64,000 nt of DNA, taken from positions 62,001-126,000 of the forward strand of contig JADLSH010000039.1 of the NCBI GenBank assembly GCA_016169945.1, given 5' to 3'. Below, one piece after another: positions 52,530-63,500 of this stretch. Source of the DNA: Trachythela sp. YZ-2020 (taxonomy: Eukaryota > Cnidaria > Anthozoa > Malacalcyonacea > Clavulariidae). The notes under the pieces are model-generated. The model worked only from the letters and a program-made list of their open reading frames with translations, was not told the DNA's origin and did not search any database. Both the position numbers and the translations under genes were made by a program. Every line of letters starts with the position of its first letter. The first letter of the stretch is position 1.

Positions 52530-54719
52530 GTGAGTAATGAATTACAAATCACTTTAATTTCAAAGACTTCAACGAATAAATAACTTTCTAAAATCATTAA
52601 TTATTCATAAGCAAAATACAAAGGAAACTCATTACCCGTAGCGGATCTATATATTTGATATAGACTTGCTCAAATTTTCTCCTTCAATTTTTATAGCGTA
52701 GATAACATCAATCTTCAAAATTCCAACGCCAGTGAGCGTACAAAGCGAGTCATTTAGAAGTCATATACAAACCTTGCAGTTCGGTCTTTATCAGATCGAA
52801 AACACTCTGCTGCGCATCGATGTTTTAAATCAGATAAAGACGTCTCGCGCGGTTTGTATATATTACTTACAAATTGCAGAGTAAATATTACCTTAGTTTC
52901 GTATAGCAAGACATGCTATTTTGCCATATTAGCTTTTTTCCAGCCCTTATAATTTCTGTTCGTTGTCTTAACTGACTCGAAGCTCGACTCCTTAAGAAGG
53001 ATGTAAAATGAACATTTAAGAACGCAGTGAAATGCAAAATTTTCGCAAAGCAGTCCATTCCTTATTTTCGGGCAGCAAAACATCGTATTTCAAAAATAAA
53101 CAGGGAAATTTCGCTGCAAATTTTTGCTTTTTTGTCCACTATTTTGAAAATAGAGTTGTAATACTTCATTTAGCCATAGAATAACGTCTCTATATTATTA
53201 TGTGTTACCTGGGGAAAGGGTGGGTGCGGGTATAGGGCGAGGACACTGATCTGAAAACAAGGACTGGATAGTGCATCTGCTCCAATGGCGACCATATTGG
53301 TTTGACCACCACAAATCTACTGTCGTGTTGGGAACGTGCTTAAAGAGTTTCTATAAGTTACTAGTTATTGGAGGGGAAGGACAAATATTGTCTAGATAAG
53401 AATTTAATTTCAGTGGCCACTCTAGAATTTAATTTCAGTGGCCACTAAATTTGCCGGTGAATAACTAATGTAATGAGATCACACCAACATGGCCGCCATA
53501 ATCCCAATTATGCGGTATTTAAAACGTTCTAAAATTTATTAGAAGAGATGTTGGGAGCTATATTTCTCCAGTTATATAGGAAAATATGTATGCTTGATGG
53601 AGTATAACTAATTTAAACAGCTAACGATTTGACTAGTCAAAAATTTGACAGATTTAATAATCTGATTTCATTAAAAATATTCTGGCTTCAAAATTGGCAC
53701 ATTGAATTCAATAAGATGCTTAGTTTTCAGATCAGTGGGCGAGAGGCATTGTCTGAAAGGTAGTGCCATTAAATTTACGTTTTGACATTGGTTATATACA
53801 TTGACATTGGTTGAATTATATATAACATGTGTTTGGTATAGACAAGCATACTTTAATTTATTCGGAATGCATTCTTGCGCCAAGCATGGTCGGTAGGGTT
53901 GACTGTCCCGCATTTCTGGTCATGACCTACAACTCACGATCAAGTCTGAATATAATATGATTTTACCCCGATAAGTTATATATAGTTAAAATTTTCTGGC
54001 AGCCTTAACAATTTCTATTTATTTTAGCTTAGTCATATACGGCGACTACAATGTCATCGTTTCCTCTCAGACGTTGCAGGTTTTTGTTGACACCAATTAA
54101 AACCCCGAAATTCAACTTACCGTATAATTGTTTTATAAGTTATAATTTCTCACCTGATATTTTAAGAGGATTGATCGACTTAGTGTGTAAGTCGCCTATT
54201 CAGGCATAAACCCAGCATCTCAACACCCATTTTCGCTTGCCTGTATATTGCTGGCTTGTGTCAATTGACATTTTAACCGTGTAACGAAAAATAATATACG
54301 CGTTTGAAGTTATCTTTGCATTTTTTAAAATACCTTTTTAAAGCAAATTTTCACGAATTTTGAAGATTTTTTCAGCATTTTTTGCAATATATAGAAAAAC
54401 GTTCTTAAAATGTTGATACGCCTTTATAGGGTCTACAAAACTGGTCAACTAGTGAAGCAATGATATTTGAGAAAAACGCAGTTCCCAAAATTCTACGTAA
54501 AACAGTAAATCTGTTTCCATAGAAAAAATATCTGCATTTTTTTGCATCCCAATTGTCTTCCCTGTACGTCGTGTATACGTAACTCATGGTTATATACACA
54601 TTAAATTTTGATGTGGAATAAAACTATTGGTTGAAATCCAATTAAGATTTAATTCAGGGTGCAAATATGTTCGAAAATGTTTATAGCCAATTCGTGAAAA
54701 TTATATGTTTTAACTATAG
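52530..54719. other. Last intron of the VWDE-like gene
   Basis: No exon seen. It contains a foldback at about 52768-52865 (catatacaaacc ... ggtttgtatata, inner ggtctttatcagat / atcagataaagac) and a 25-bp direct repeat (aatttaatttcagtggccac) at 53403-53450. Confidence 0.6.
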
Positions 54720-55012
54720 ACGAATCTGATGCAGAAGCCGACGAAGACAACACTATGGACAAAACGATCCTCGTTGTCATTATTGTTGCGATTGTGGTCC
54801 TTATTCTCATCATCGTTCTCGTTGTGTGCCTGCGTATCAGACGACAGAGAACATACAGAGAAGAGAAACTGAGGAGAAATAGAGAAGCCAAGACGAAGGA
54901 TACCCAACCAAAAGGAATTTCTTACAAGGAAGCAGGAGGCGAAGAAATGGATTTAAAAGTATTTGATAACGAGGCTGTGCGCCTAGATGAAGACATAAAT
55001 ATCGAACCTTAA
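54720..55012 (+). CDS. VWDE-like gene exon 20: transmembrane helix, tail and stop
   Basis: Phase 1, acceptor taactatag. It encodes an acidic spacer (DESDAEADEDN), then a strong transmembrane helix (ILVVIIVAIVVLILIIVLVV), then an Arg/Lys-rich stop-transfer stretch (RIRRQR) and a tail of about 56 residues ending DEDINIEP with stop TAA at 55010-55012. The charge pattern gives a type I topology, with the EGF array outside. I recognise no enzymatic or named signalling motif in the tail. Confidence 0.88.
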
Positions 55013-55422
55013 TGTTGGGACCTGATTAATACACCCAATTTTGGATTTTAAGCACAATTTCATATAATGAATGAAATCTTAAATTTGCTGTTGTATACTA
55101 ACCGTAATTAAAAACCTGTATTACTGATATATCCATGCACATAATTTATCGACTTAAGGGTATAACATTGAAAAAATGGTGGCAAATATATATAGCTCCA
55201 CAGCCACATAACATATTACTAAATGTAATTGGCGACTTAAACGACTGTTTACATTTGGTTCAAGGTAGTTAAAGCTACCGATAACGATTATCGTTATCGT
55301 AGGATTTTTCGAAATGGATTGAGGCTAGGCAAAATAATAAATAATTTGTAGTAACGCCATACTATACATTGTCCAACTAAACTAATGCACATGTAATTGT
55401 ACTAATTTTTATATATCTTTCT

Positions 55423-55428
55423 AATAAA
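55423..55428 (+). promoter_or_regulatory. Polyadenylation signal of the VWDE-like gene
   Basis: AATAAA in ttctaataaagtttgc lies about 410 bp past the stop codon, in an otherwise AT-rich 3' UTR with no other gene before it. It is the first canonical hexamer after the stop. Confidence 0.65.
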
Positions 55429-56013
55429 GTTTGCATTTAACAGTATTTTATGTGGTAGTAATTTGTTAAACAAACAATGCAAATATAACCACGTACGACA
55501 CACTGTTATTAGTTTCTAACTCACAGTGTGCTTGATATAAACAATTTAAAACACGGTTTAAAGCGAAGTAGCTAATTCAGACAGCGAACATGCTGAATTA
55601 ATTATGCATAAAATTTCAACAATTAGTAATGTGTGAATGTAGCATTTGCCCAGTATCTCTTGGGAAACGACTTCAAATGGCGTTTTTGGCAAAATTATTC
55701 TAGCAACAACACAGTTCCTTCGCATGGTTAAATAAAGGTTTGCCTTCTGCGCACACACGATGTGTCACGGTCTTTGTCTACTTGGTATATAATTCGTCGA
55801 AGGTTATCATATTTTGTTTTTGGTGGATAATCTTTGTAAGAGTAGGATCCTTCACACTTGCCAATGTTGTAAGCGGTTGGCGCGAGATTACCCAATCAGA
55901 TATTAGTAATTCAGATTGTGTAATATTAAAATCCTGACGTTGGCAAATATTTGTTGAACTTTGCCGCTTTTGAGCCGATGACTTTGGTTTGATTGTGTTA
56001 CCATTAGGTTGCT

Positions 56014-56983
56014 AGTAGGTTAAACCCCACATATGGGACCGGAAGTAATTAGTATTCAGGATATGTTTATATGTAATTAGTATTCAGGAGGGTGACGTCA
56101 TAAAGAATTGTCGCGTAACATTTGTCGCGCCACATGACGTCATGAATTGTCGCATAACATTTGTCGCATAACATTTGTCGCGCGACAATTGTCGCGTAAC
56201 ATTTATCGCGCCACATGATGAATTGTTAAAGCCCAAACTCTGCTTCAGGTTCTTCAAAAAATCAAGAGTTACTTCATGATTTTTTCCCAAGTTTTCATAA
56301 TGTTCCTTTGCACGTTCGTAGTATGTCAGTTTCATCACACGAACAGCCTCAACAAATTGCTCGCTCAGGATTCCCCGCTCCAACACACGCTCCACAGCCT
56401 CCAAGGCATACATTAACCATCCTTCTTCCTTCGATAACATAAGACACTCGTGTCTTCTTTGACTAGGGTGATTCACCTCACAACCTAAACACTTTTCTTT
56501 ACAAAGCTTTCCGACTTCGCAGGCAACAGCTTCGAAAAATATAGCATTCATCAAATCACACACGTTTTTCACCTCTGCTTCGTCCACAATTAAATCGCTG
56601 GCCGTGAACACCTCTTCTTCCTTTGGGGAAATACTCTTAGCATTCATCAATCACATAAGTTTTCCATCTCTGACTGCTTAAAAAACCTCTATGAAAAAAT
56701 AATCTAACCTTTTCAATTTATACTTCACTATGTACACTCATTAGTATGCCATTTTGGCGGGAAATCCTGTAACAATTCATCATGTGGCGCGACAAATGTT
56801 ACGCGACAATTGTCGCGCGACAAATGTTATGCGACAAATGTTATGCTACAATTCATGACGTCATGTGGCGCGACAAATGTTACGCGACAATTCTTTATGA
56901 CGTAACCCTCCTGTGACATCATTACTCTAAACATATCCTGAATACTAATTACTTCCGGTCCCATATGTGGGATTTAACCTACT
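56014..56983. mobile_element. Polinton/Maverick-like mini-element, 970 bp, with one ORF
   Basis: Terminal inverted repeats of about 214 bp (56014-56228 and 56771-56983) begin agtaggttaaa. Both flanks carry the 6-mer gttgct (56008-56013 and 56984-56989). A 6-bp target duplication with AG...CT termini and long inverted ends is the Polinton/Maverick signature as I know it; those elements are 15-20 kb and carry many genes, so this would be a non-autonomous derivative. The inner parts of the ends are built of tgtcgcgtaacatttgtcgc subrepeats that are themselves partly palindromic. A Dada-type element (6-7 bp duplication) is the main alternative. Confidence 0.6.
56084..56650 (-). CDS. Single ORF of the Polinton-like mini-element, 188 codons
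   Basis: It starts at the ATG within the unique centre (MMNAKSISPKEEEVFTASDL). The core (about residues 20-140) is helical, with a Cys/His cluster KLCKEKCLGCEVNHPSQRRH followed by ECLM, then long helices (YALEAVERVLERGILSEQF, YERAKEHYENLGKNHE). Residues from about 145 are encoded by the left inverted repeat and simply repeat CGAINVTRQ-type units, so the natural end of the protein may have been shorter. The C-x3-C-x2-C ... H-x5-H-x-C spacing could bind zinc. I do not recognise the family. The frame is intact, which is rare among the mobile elements here. Confidence 0.55.
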   Translation of the reverse strand: MMNAKSISPKEEEVFTASDLIVDEAEVKNVCDLMNAIFFEAVACEVGKLCKEKCLGCEVNHPSQRRHECLMLSKEEGWLMYALEAVERVLERGILSEQFVEAVRVMKLTYYERAKEHYENLGKNHEVTLDFLKNLKQSLGFNNSSCGAINVTRQLSRDKCYATNVMRQFMTSCGATNVTRQFFMTSPS

Positions 56984-56989
56984 GTTGCT

Positions 56990-57840
56990 TCTTAGACGTT
57001 GAGAAAGTGAATTTCTTTATTCCTGGGAGACACTTGCAAACACCAATTTAAATGGAAGTTTCTCGTCAGTACCATCGATATCGACCAAACCAAAATTGCT
57101 TTGCATTCACTTTCTTGGGTGCTAGATGTTTTATAACCAGTTCAAAGTCGTGATTACTCTCAGATATCTTTGTTCATTTCTCAACTACACATTTAACCTT
57201 GAATGTTAGCCAACCTAAAACGACATGGAATTTAGCTATATATTTTTTACATTGACAAGGATCCGCGGACTTACAGATCGAAGGCATTGCGGAACGAATA
57301 AACGTGGAGTTTACCACAAAACAATACATACAATCATGCATGCCCGCGACCTTTGCTTTGCTACTGTTTGGTTCCCATCGCGGTCAAGCAATTTTTTTGG
57401 CTTTGTGTGGAGTCAATCAGAGTGGCATCATCTAAAATTGACTTACCTGAGTCCAAACACGTTAATCATAAGATTTATGTAATCATATTTTTCGCCATAC
57501 AAATCCAGGAACGACCCGTTATCGAACCTGTTTTTTATCCGTCCACGTTTTGTGTTTCGCCCTACGAACCCACGAAGAACCAGTTGTCGAACATGTTTTT
57601 GATCCGTCCACGTTTTGTGTGTCGATGAATATTTGGTTACTTCCTGGGTCAGGGACCATGTACAGCGATATTTTATTCATCTTTTGCGCCGTCTTTAAAA
57701 ATCTTCAATTCTGCTCCGTGCACTGTTTCAATATGAAAATATTGCTGCATAGCAAATTTGACTCTAACCCTCGGTGTCTTGGTGCCAATTTTCATCTTTG
57801 GTAATTCTGCAATAGTACAAAGATTATCGGTTGAGGGTGT
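56990..57840. other. No gene seen
   Basis: Overlapping short frames only. A direct repeat of 42 bp (ttttatccgtccacgttttg and ttttgatccgtccacgtttt) lies at 57518-57560 and 57583-57625. Confidence 0.45.
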
Positions 57841-58029
57841 CCTTCAGCAGCATTTTGTATTTTATAAGTTTGATTCAAGATAGATAGATAGACTGATAGA
57901 TGGACGGAGATATTACGGAGATATTTGCATGATTATAATGTAAAGTAATCTTAAGGAGCTAATTGTCCTTGACGGCGGTGGTTCACAGTTAAAGGAGCAA
58001 TGGTAGAAAGATTAGTTATTAAAACAAAA

Positions 58030-58735
58030 AGTCACTTAGTTCCGTGCATTCTTGGCGTGAGTTGATGGTTGGTTGCATCTGTCTAATTAAGGATTCTTCT
58101 TTTAATCGCAAATTGACCTCATCATTGTCTCTGGCAATTACGTACAGATAGAAATCTTTGTCTGTGTTACTGCAGGATAAATGTTTGTATACTGACGATG
58201 CATCTGTCCTAATGTGTTATTTAACCCTATCATGCAGATTTCTAATAGTGCTGCCTATGTATATCTCTTTACACTTGCTGCAAACGATCTTGTAGACGAT
58301 TCTTTCTTGAAAACAGAGGCCATGTGGAGAAACCGGACAGCTCTCTCTCTTGCATGTAGCAGTTTAGTTTTTAGGTTTTAATGCTTGCCTTAATAGTGTG
58401 AATGTTCTGTGGGCTATTCTGATGTCAATGCCTTCTTCGCGGAAAAGCCGCTTTATTCTCTTGTCCACGGAATCTGATATGTATGGGATTTTAAGATATA
58501 AATAATCTGTATCATTCGCGGTGACTTCGCTGTTTCCGTTGTTGTTGCCATTGTTGCTTTGTGTCTGTTTCAGCTCTGAGGTCTTTATCATATGCTCAGG
58601 GTATCCGTTTAGGGCTAGTACGTTGCTAAATTCATCATTTTGTTGTTGTTTTCTCCTGTTGACGGGTGCATCGCCGATCAATTCGTTCATAATTTGGTGG
58701 ATTTTATCTGCATGGGCTTCGTCTATAAAGAGATA
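58030..58735 (-). pseudogene. Penelope-like element C-terminus with GIY-YIG endonuclease
   Basis: The minus frame from 58690 reads VNRRKQQQNDEFSNVLALNG, then RIKRLFREEGIDIRIAHRTF, a stop at 58364, and in the same frame CKRESCPVSPHGLC, IVYKIVCSKCKEIYIGSTIR (the GIY-YIG core as V-Y ... I-Y-I-G with the following Arg) and EESLIRQMQPTINSR. The CxxC and Cys pairs just before the core are those of Penelope endonucleases. One more stop follows DRVK. Reverse transcriptase is absent on this arm. Confidence 0.8.
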
Positions 58736-58756
58736 AAATCCACCAAATTATGAACA
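58690..58756. repeat. Hairpin at the junction of the two Penelope copies
   Basis: ttcataatttggtggatttt and its exact inverse meet around a spacer of about 25 bases containing gcatgggcttcgtctataa. It is the symmetry point of the head-to-head pair. Confidence 0.85.
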
Positions 58757-59545
58757 GACAACACCCTGACATAAAGTTCGAGATCGAGAAACCAAGTGAA
58801 CGCGATGGAGAAAAATAAATATCGCTATTAGACTTCACTGTAAACATCTTCAACCAGGTCAAAACCAACTTCGAGTTTTACCGAAAGAAAGCCAAGAAAC
58901 CCCTTTTCGTTAATTACAATTCAGCACTTCCTCGGAAAGCCAAGAGCAACATCATCAGGAACGAACGCAGACGAATTGATCAACGATGCACCCGTCAACA
59001 GGAGAAAAAACAACAAAATTATGAGTTTAGCAACGTACTAGCCCTAAACGGATACCCTGAGCATATGATAAAGACCTCAGAGCTGAAACAGATACAAAGC
59101 AACAATGGCAACAACAATGGCAACAACAATGACAACAACAACGGCAACAGCAAAGTCGCCGCGATAATCTGTATCATACAGATTATTTATATCTCAAAAT
59201 CCCATACATATCAGATTCCGTGGACAATAGAATAAAGCGGCTTTTCCGTGAAGAAGGCATTGACATCAGAATAGCCCACAGAACATTCACACGAATTTAT
59301 GACTTCAAAACTCGAATAGAGAGAGAGCTGTCCGGTTTCGCCACATGGCCTCTGTTTTGAAAAAAGAGTCGTCTACAAGATCGTTTGCAGCAAGTGTAAA
59401 GAGATATACAAGATTACTTTACATTATAATCATGCACATAGCATGTATGTTTCCATACTTATCTGTCTCTGATGATGTCGTTGACCGACGAAAGCTCAGA
59501 GGAATGTAAATATTTTAGTTTATATATTTATAAATAAAACAGCCG
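58740..59545 (+). pseudogene. Penelope-like element, inverted second copy
   Basis: The plus strand carries a longer upstream piece (HPDIKFEIEKPSERDGEK, FEFYRKKAKKPLFVNYNSAL) and then the same NRRK ... NVLALNGYPEHMIKTSEL region as the minus copy. The simple AAC-rich asparagine stretch is longer here (59100-59150). The GIY-YIG region is deleted after the K-R-Y-T block, joining straight to the 3' tail. The tail holds CTGATGA ... GAAA at 59469-59493. Confidence 0.75.
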
Positions 59546-59599
59546 CATACCTTGGTCTCACTTTAATCAAACTTATAAAGTACAAAGATGATGTAGTCC

Positions 59600-60540
59600 T
59601 TTTAGTTAAATTTAGTATAGTCTGTTGTATTTACCAGCCTGAGGTGGCGGACGGAAAGCCTTAACACGTTTTACGACCCAATATATTGCGATATTTTTAC
59701 GCAGCTTCTAAACACAGAGCACACCTCTCGATACTAAGCCAGCCGAATCAATTTACTCTTTTAAGAATTTATTAAAACAGAATGTTAACAGGGCACCTTA
59801 CTGTTGTATATATTTGTATCTATTTTTGTAAATAACTTTCTATTGTTCTCTTTTTGTCGTGAAGCGCCGTTCCGGGCGATGGTACTAATTCCGCTCAGTT
59901 ATTTACTACAACCGGAGAAAAAAGGAAAGCTATGGAAAGCTATGGAAACACCGCGGAAAAGCGTCTGCGCGTGCGCCAATTTGACTGAAATTTGCCTGGA
60001 GAAAACTTGATTTCCAAGTATTCCGGCGAAGCGAAGACTCAAAATGGCCATCAAAAGGAGTGACTTACTCGTGTGTCTTTGCTGTAAAACTGCTGTCTTT
60101 GCTGTCAACTTTATATAAATAATTATAGTTCACAAGTTCAAGAAATAGTATCATGCAAGAAAATGAACCAAAAGGTGACTGGCGATGAATTTATCGTGTA
60201 AAACATTCTCACACGGAACAATGCAAGAATATTTTTCGTAAGTTCATTTGACCACATTTGTCCATATCTTTTTTACGTAGCATGAAAACTTTATAATTTA
60301 CGTCAACACTAAACTTTATAATATACTAATAATAATAATAATTTATTGATATCCATCTTTAGTATAAAATTACAATGGATTTACAGTTTATAAAGTTGAT
60401 ACGAGTATATGTACATTGTGTTAAGTATAGTATATGTTATATACAGTGTATATATATACTGCCAAAATTGCCACAAGTTAAATTTGGCAGTTGAGTAAAA
60501 TTTATTATGACAAATATAGTAAAAATGTTAAGAGCAAAAA
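59600..60540. other. No clear gene
   Basis: Short overlapping frames at 59804-60108 on both strands without motifs. AT-rich, with an aat microsatellite at about 60327-60343. Confidence 0.45.
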
Positions 60541-60556
60541 GAGTATAAAATTTAGA

Positions 60557-63500
60557 TTATAATAACGCATTTGTTCTTGGGATAAACGAGAGTTTGTGCC
60601 TTTTAGTATGTGAGAAAAATTGTGGGAGAGTATTTACTTTTCTTAGATCATATTTTTTCGTCACGATATCTGGTATATATTTTCTGCATGGATGCGTTTC
60701 ATCATCAATAATTTTCTTATATTCACGAATGGCGAGCATATTACGACGTTCTTCAAGAGACTGAAGTAGGTCGGACGGCAGGGCAAGTATTTTTTGACTT
60801 CTAGTTTGGATATTCTCAACCTCATCTATTAAGTATTGTGGTAATCCACTCCACATTGGGGACGCGTATTCCAATACCGGTCTGATTTTGGAGAGGTAAC
60901 AGGTTAGACCTACTTCTGTCGGTAGATTAGCTCGACGACATTCCCGAAGGTGGAATAAACGTTTGCTTGCCTTTCTTGTAATTTCTTCGACATGTGTGTT
61001 CCATTTAAGGGTATTATTACACCAAAGGCCCAGCAGCTTAAACGATTTAACTCTTTCAATCACATCATTACCAATCGTAAGTAAAGGTGGTTCGGGAATA
61101 CCTTCTTTAAAACAGATCCACATATCTTTAGTCTTTTTTGCGTTGAGTTCCATCTTATTTCTGAAGGCCCAGTCATTCATTAAATCAAGCACCATTTGCA
61201 TGTTACTAGTAGAGCAATATGAGCCTCATCCTGAGTGCAATCATCAGCGTATTTATGCGTATTAATCTGAAAATAGTTAGGAATACAGTCTTCAAGGTCG
61301 TTAACATGAACATTAAACAGTGTTGGTGAGATAACAGAACCCTGGGGGACTCCGGAGGGACAAGGCCTAGAAGATGATAAGCTCTCACCAAGTTTTACTT
61401 GCTGGCTCCTTCCTTCTAAAAAACTCCGCATCCATAACCAAAAAGACTTTGATACATTCAATTCCGCGAGTTTTCTTAGAAGCAGACCATGGTCGACCAA
61501 ATCGAACGCTTTACGAAAATCGATAAATAAAGCGTGGATCCCCATTCTTCCATCACGTGAATTTTCAGTCTTATTGTACCAATTTTGGGTAATACTCGCT
61601 AATGCAGATACTGTTGATCTACCATGTGTAAATGCATGTTGATTATCTTTGATCTTAAGGTCGCTTTTATTCAATTTGAGTTGTATGGTTTCTAGGATTT
61701 TTGCCATTTGCGATAGCACAGAAATCTGCCGGAAGTCATTATCTATATCATTCGGGGGGTTCACTTTGGGCACAGGGGTGACTAAAGCATGTTTATATAA
61801 GGTCGGGTATTTAGACTGGGAGATGCTACAGCAGATGATGTTATGGATAACAGGAGCAAGCTCTTCGCTATAACGACTCAGTAACCATGCAGGAATATCG
61901 TCCGAACCACTAGCTTTCCTAGGGTTTAGGTGCTTAAGAATTGCCTTGATTTGACCGATCGAAGGTAGTGCGGGCGCGATGTTCTTGAGTAGGTGTTCGA
62001 CTTCCCCTAGTTTCGGAATTTCATTTGGTATGGTAGTCTGCCAAGGCTTAGTGAAACTTTGTTGTAAGCGTTCAACTAGGTCATCTGTGGAGGCAGCTGA
62101 GAATTGACGATTACATTCGTTAACGGCAGCAAGTTCGTATATAGTTTTATGCCACTTTGCCGGGTTCATTTCAAGTGTATTTTCCGCTTTCGATTGGTAG
62201 TACGTTTTCTTTGCACTGGATATAAGTGAAGAAACTTTGTCGCATAATACTTTATACCTTGATTTGTTTCCTGATGTAAAGGCTTTTTGTCTGGCTTTTA
62301 TTTCATGCTAAAGGTGGCTCCCTAGGGTTTTTACTCAAGACAACACTGATGAATAAAACGACTCCCAAACCATTACCTTGCGTGATATGAGCACGAAATT
62401 TTCGCCAAACATGCGTTACATCAGTTTGAAGATTTTGCAAAAGTAAATTTGCGCTCAAACTCTGTTACCATGGCAACAGCACGTCTTCAATAAAGTACGT
62501 TTTTTCTATTCTTCTTGCCATTTTGAAGATTTTCTTCGGTGAATTTTTTTGAAAATTTGCAAATCAAAGAGTCGTGTTTCAATAGTTATTTTGCTGTATT
62601 TAAAAAAAATTAAATCGATACATTTTCGAGTAATGTACGAAAAGGTTCAAAATTGATATTAAAAAAAAATGTATCGATTTAATTTTGTGAAAATTTGTAT
62701 TTGGATTAACGAAAGTAATGTCTTTATACATATGAAATTAAAAAAAAATTCACCGAAGGAAATAAAAGAAATTCAAAGTAATGTTTGAAAGATTCTGCGA
62801 GCTGTTACGTCATAAAATTTTCCAAAATTCACAGTTTCGCGCGAGACATCACGCGCGTATTTCGTGAAATTGATAACGAAGGCAAGGTCTTCGCGCGTAT
62901 TTCGAGACATCACGCGCGAGTGCCACACGACTTTTTTTTATTTCCCGCCATGCATACGAGAAACGTTACCCTCGGGAAAAAAACCCTAGGGAGCCACCTT
63001 AATACGCGGGGTGATCCAGGGTTTATCTGAGGGGTGGAAACGTATAATACGTTTGGGCACCGTTTTATTGAGAATGCACATGATAGTACTTGTGAAAGCA
63101 CTAACTTTATCGTCAATCTCATTAGTAGCATAAACCAATTCCCAGTTCTGCCTATTCAGATGGATACTCAGTTCAATTAAGTTACTACATTTCGTCAGGC
63201 GCACTTTTCGAGAAATCGCCTTCACCTTTTCTTTCAGCTTTGGAGTGAGTAACAGACACTGATGGTCAGAATGGCCAATCGGCGGGAGATGTTTAATGTC
63301 ATTGTATAGCTCTGACATGTTAGTAAGGATTTGGTCTAAAACGTTTCTACCTCTAGTGGGAGCCCGTACAACTTTGCAAAGGTTGAAGCGTCTGCACAGT
63401 AAATTCAGTTTCATTTTATTGAAATCTCCGGCAATTATTATACCTGCTGAGGATGATCCTGCAGAATTTCATCAAGTCCGTCAGTGATATACTCACGCAT

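Larger units (their letters stand above)
5162..55012 (+). other. Multi-exon gene: VWDE-like EGF-repeat/SEA transmembrane protein (gene span)
   Basis: Twenty exons (listed separately) join with compatible splice phases into one reading frame of about 1,290 codons. The order is the VWDE post-VWD segment, EGF, VWDE cysteine-rich segments, strand domain, an EGF array, strand domain with EGFs, SEA domain, transmembrane helix and short tail. The conserved cysteine spacing around the tryptophans in exons 1-4 is what ties it to VWDE; EGF repeats alone would not. The 5' end (signal peptide and VWD domain) is upstream of the window. The introns hold nearly all the mobile elements here, and the first visible intron is 18.8 kb. 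The protein is probably displayed on the cell surface and cleaved at its SEA domain. Known vertebrate VWDE, as I recall it, is secreted, so the SEA/TM end is the unusual part. Exon joins are inferred from sequence, not from RNA. Confidence 0.85.

Noticed and set aside
55278..55300. Palindrome cgataacgattatcgttatc in the 3' UTR
   Set aside because: A single near-palindrome without repeats or context. Could be chance in AT-rich sequence.
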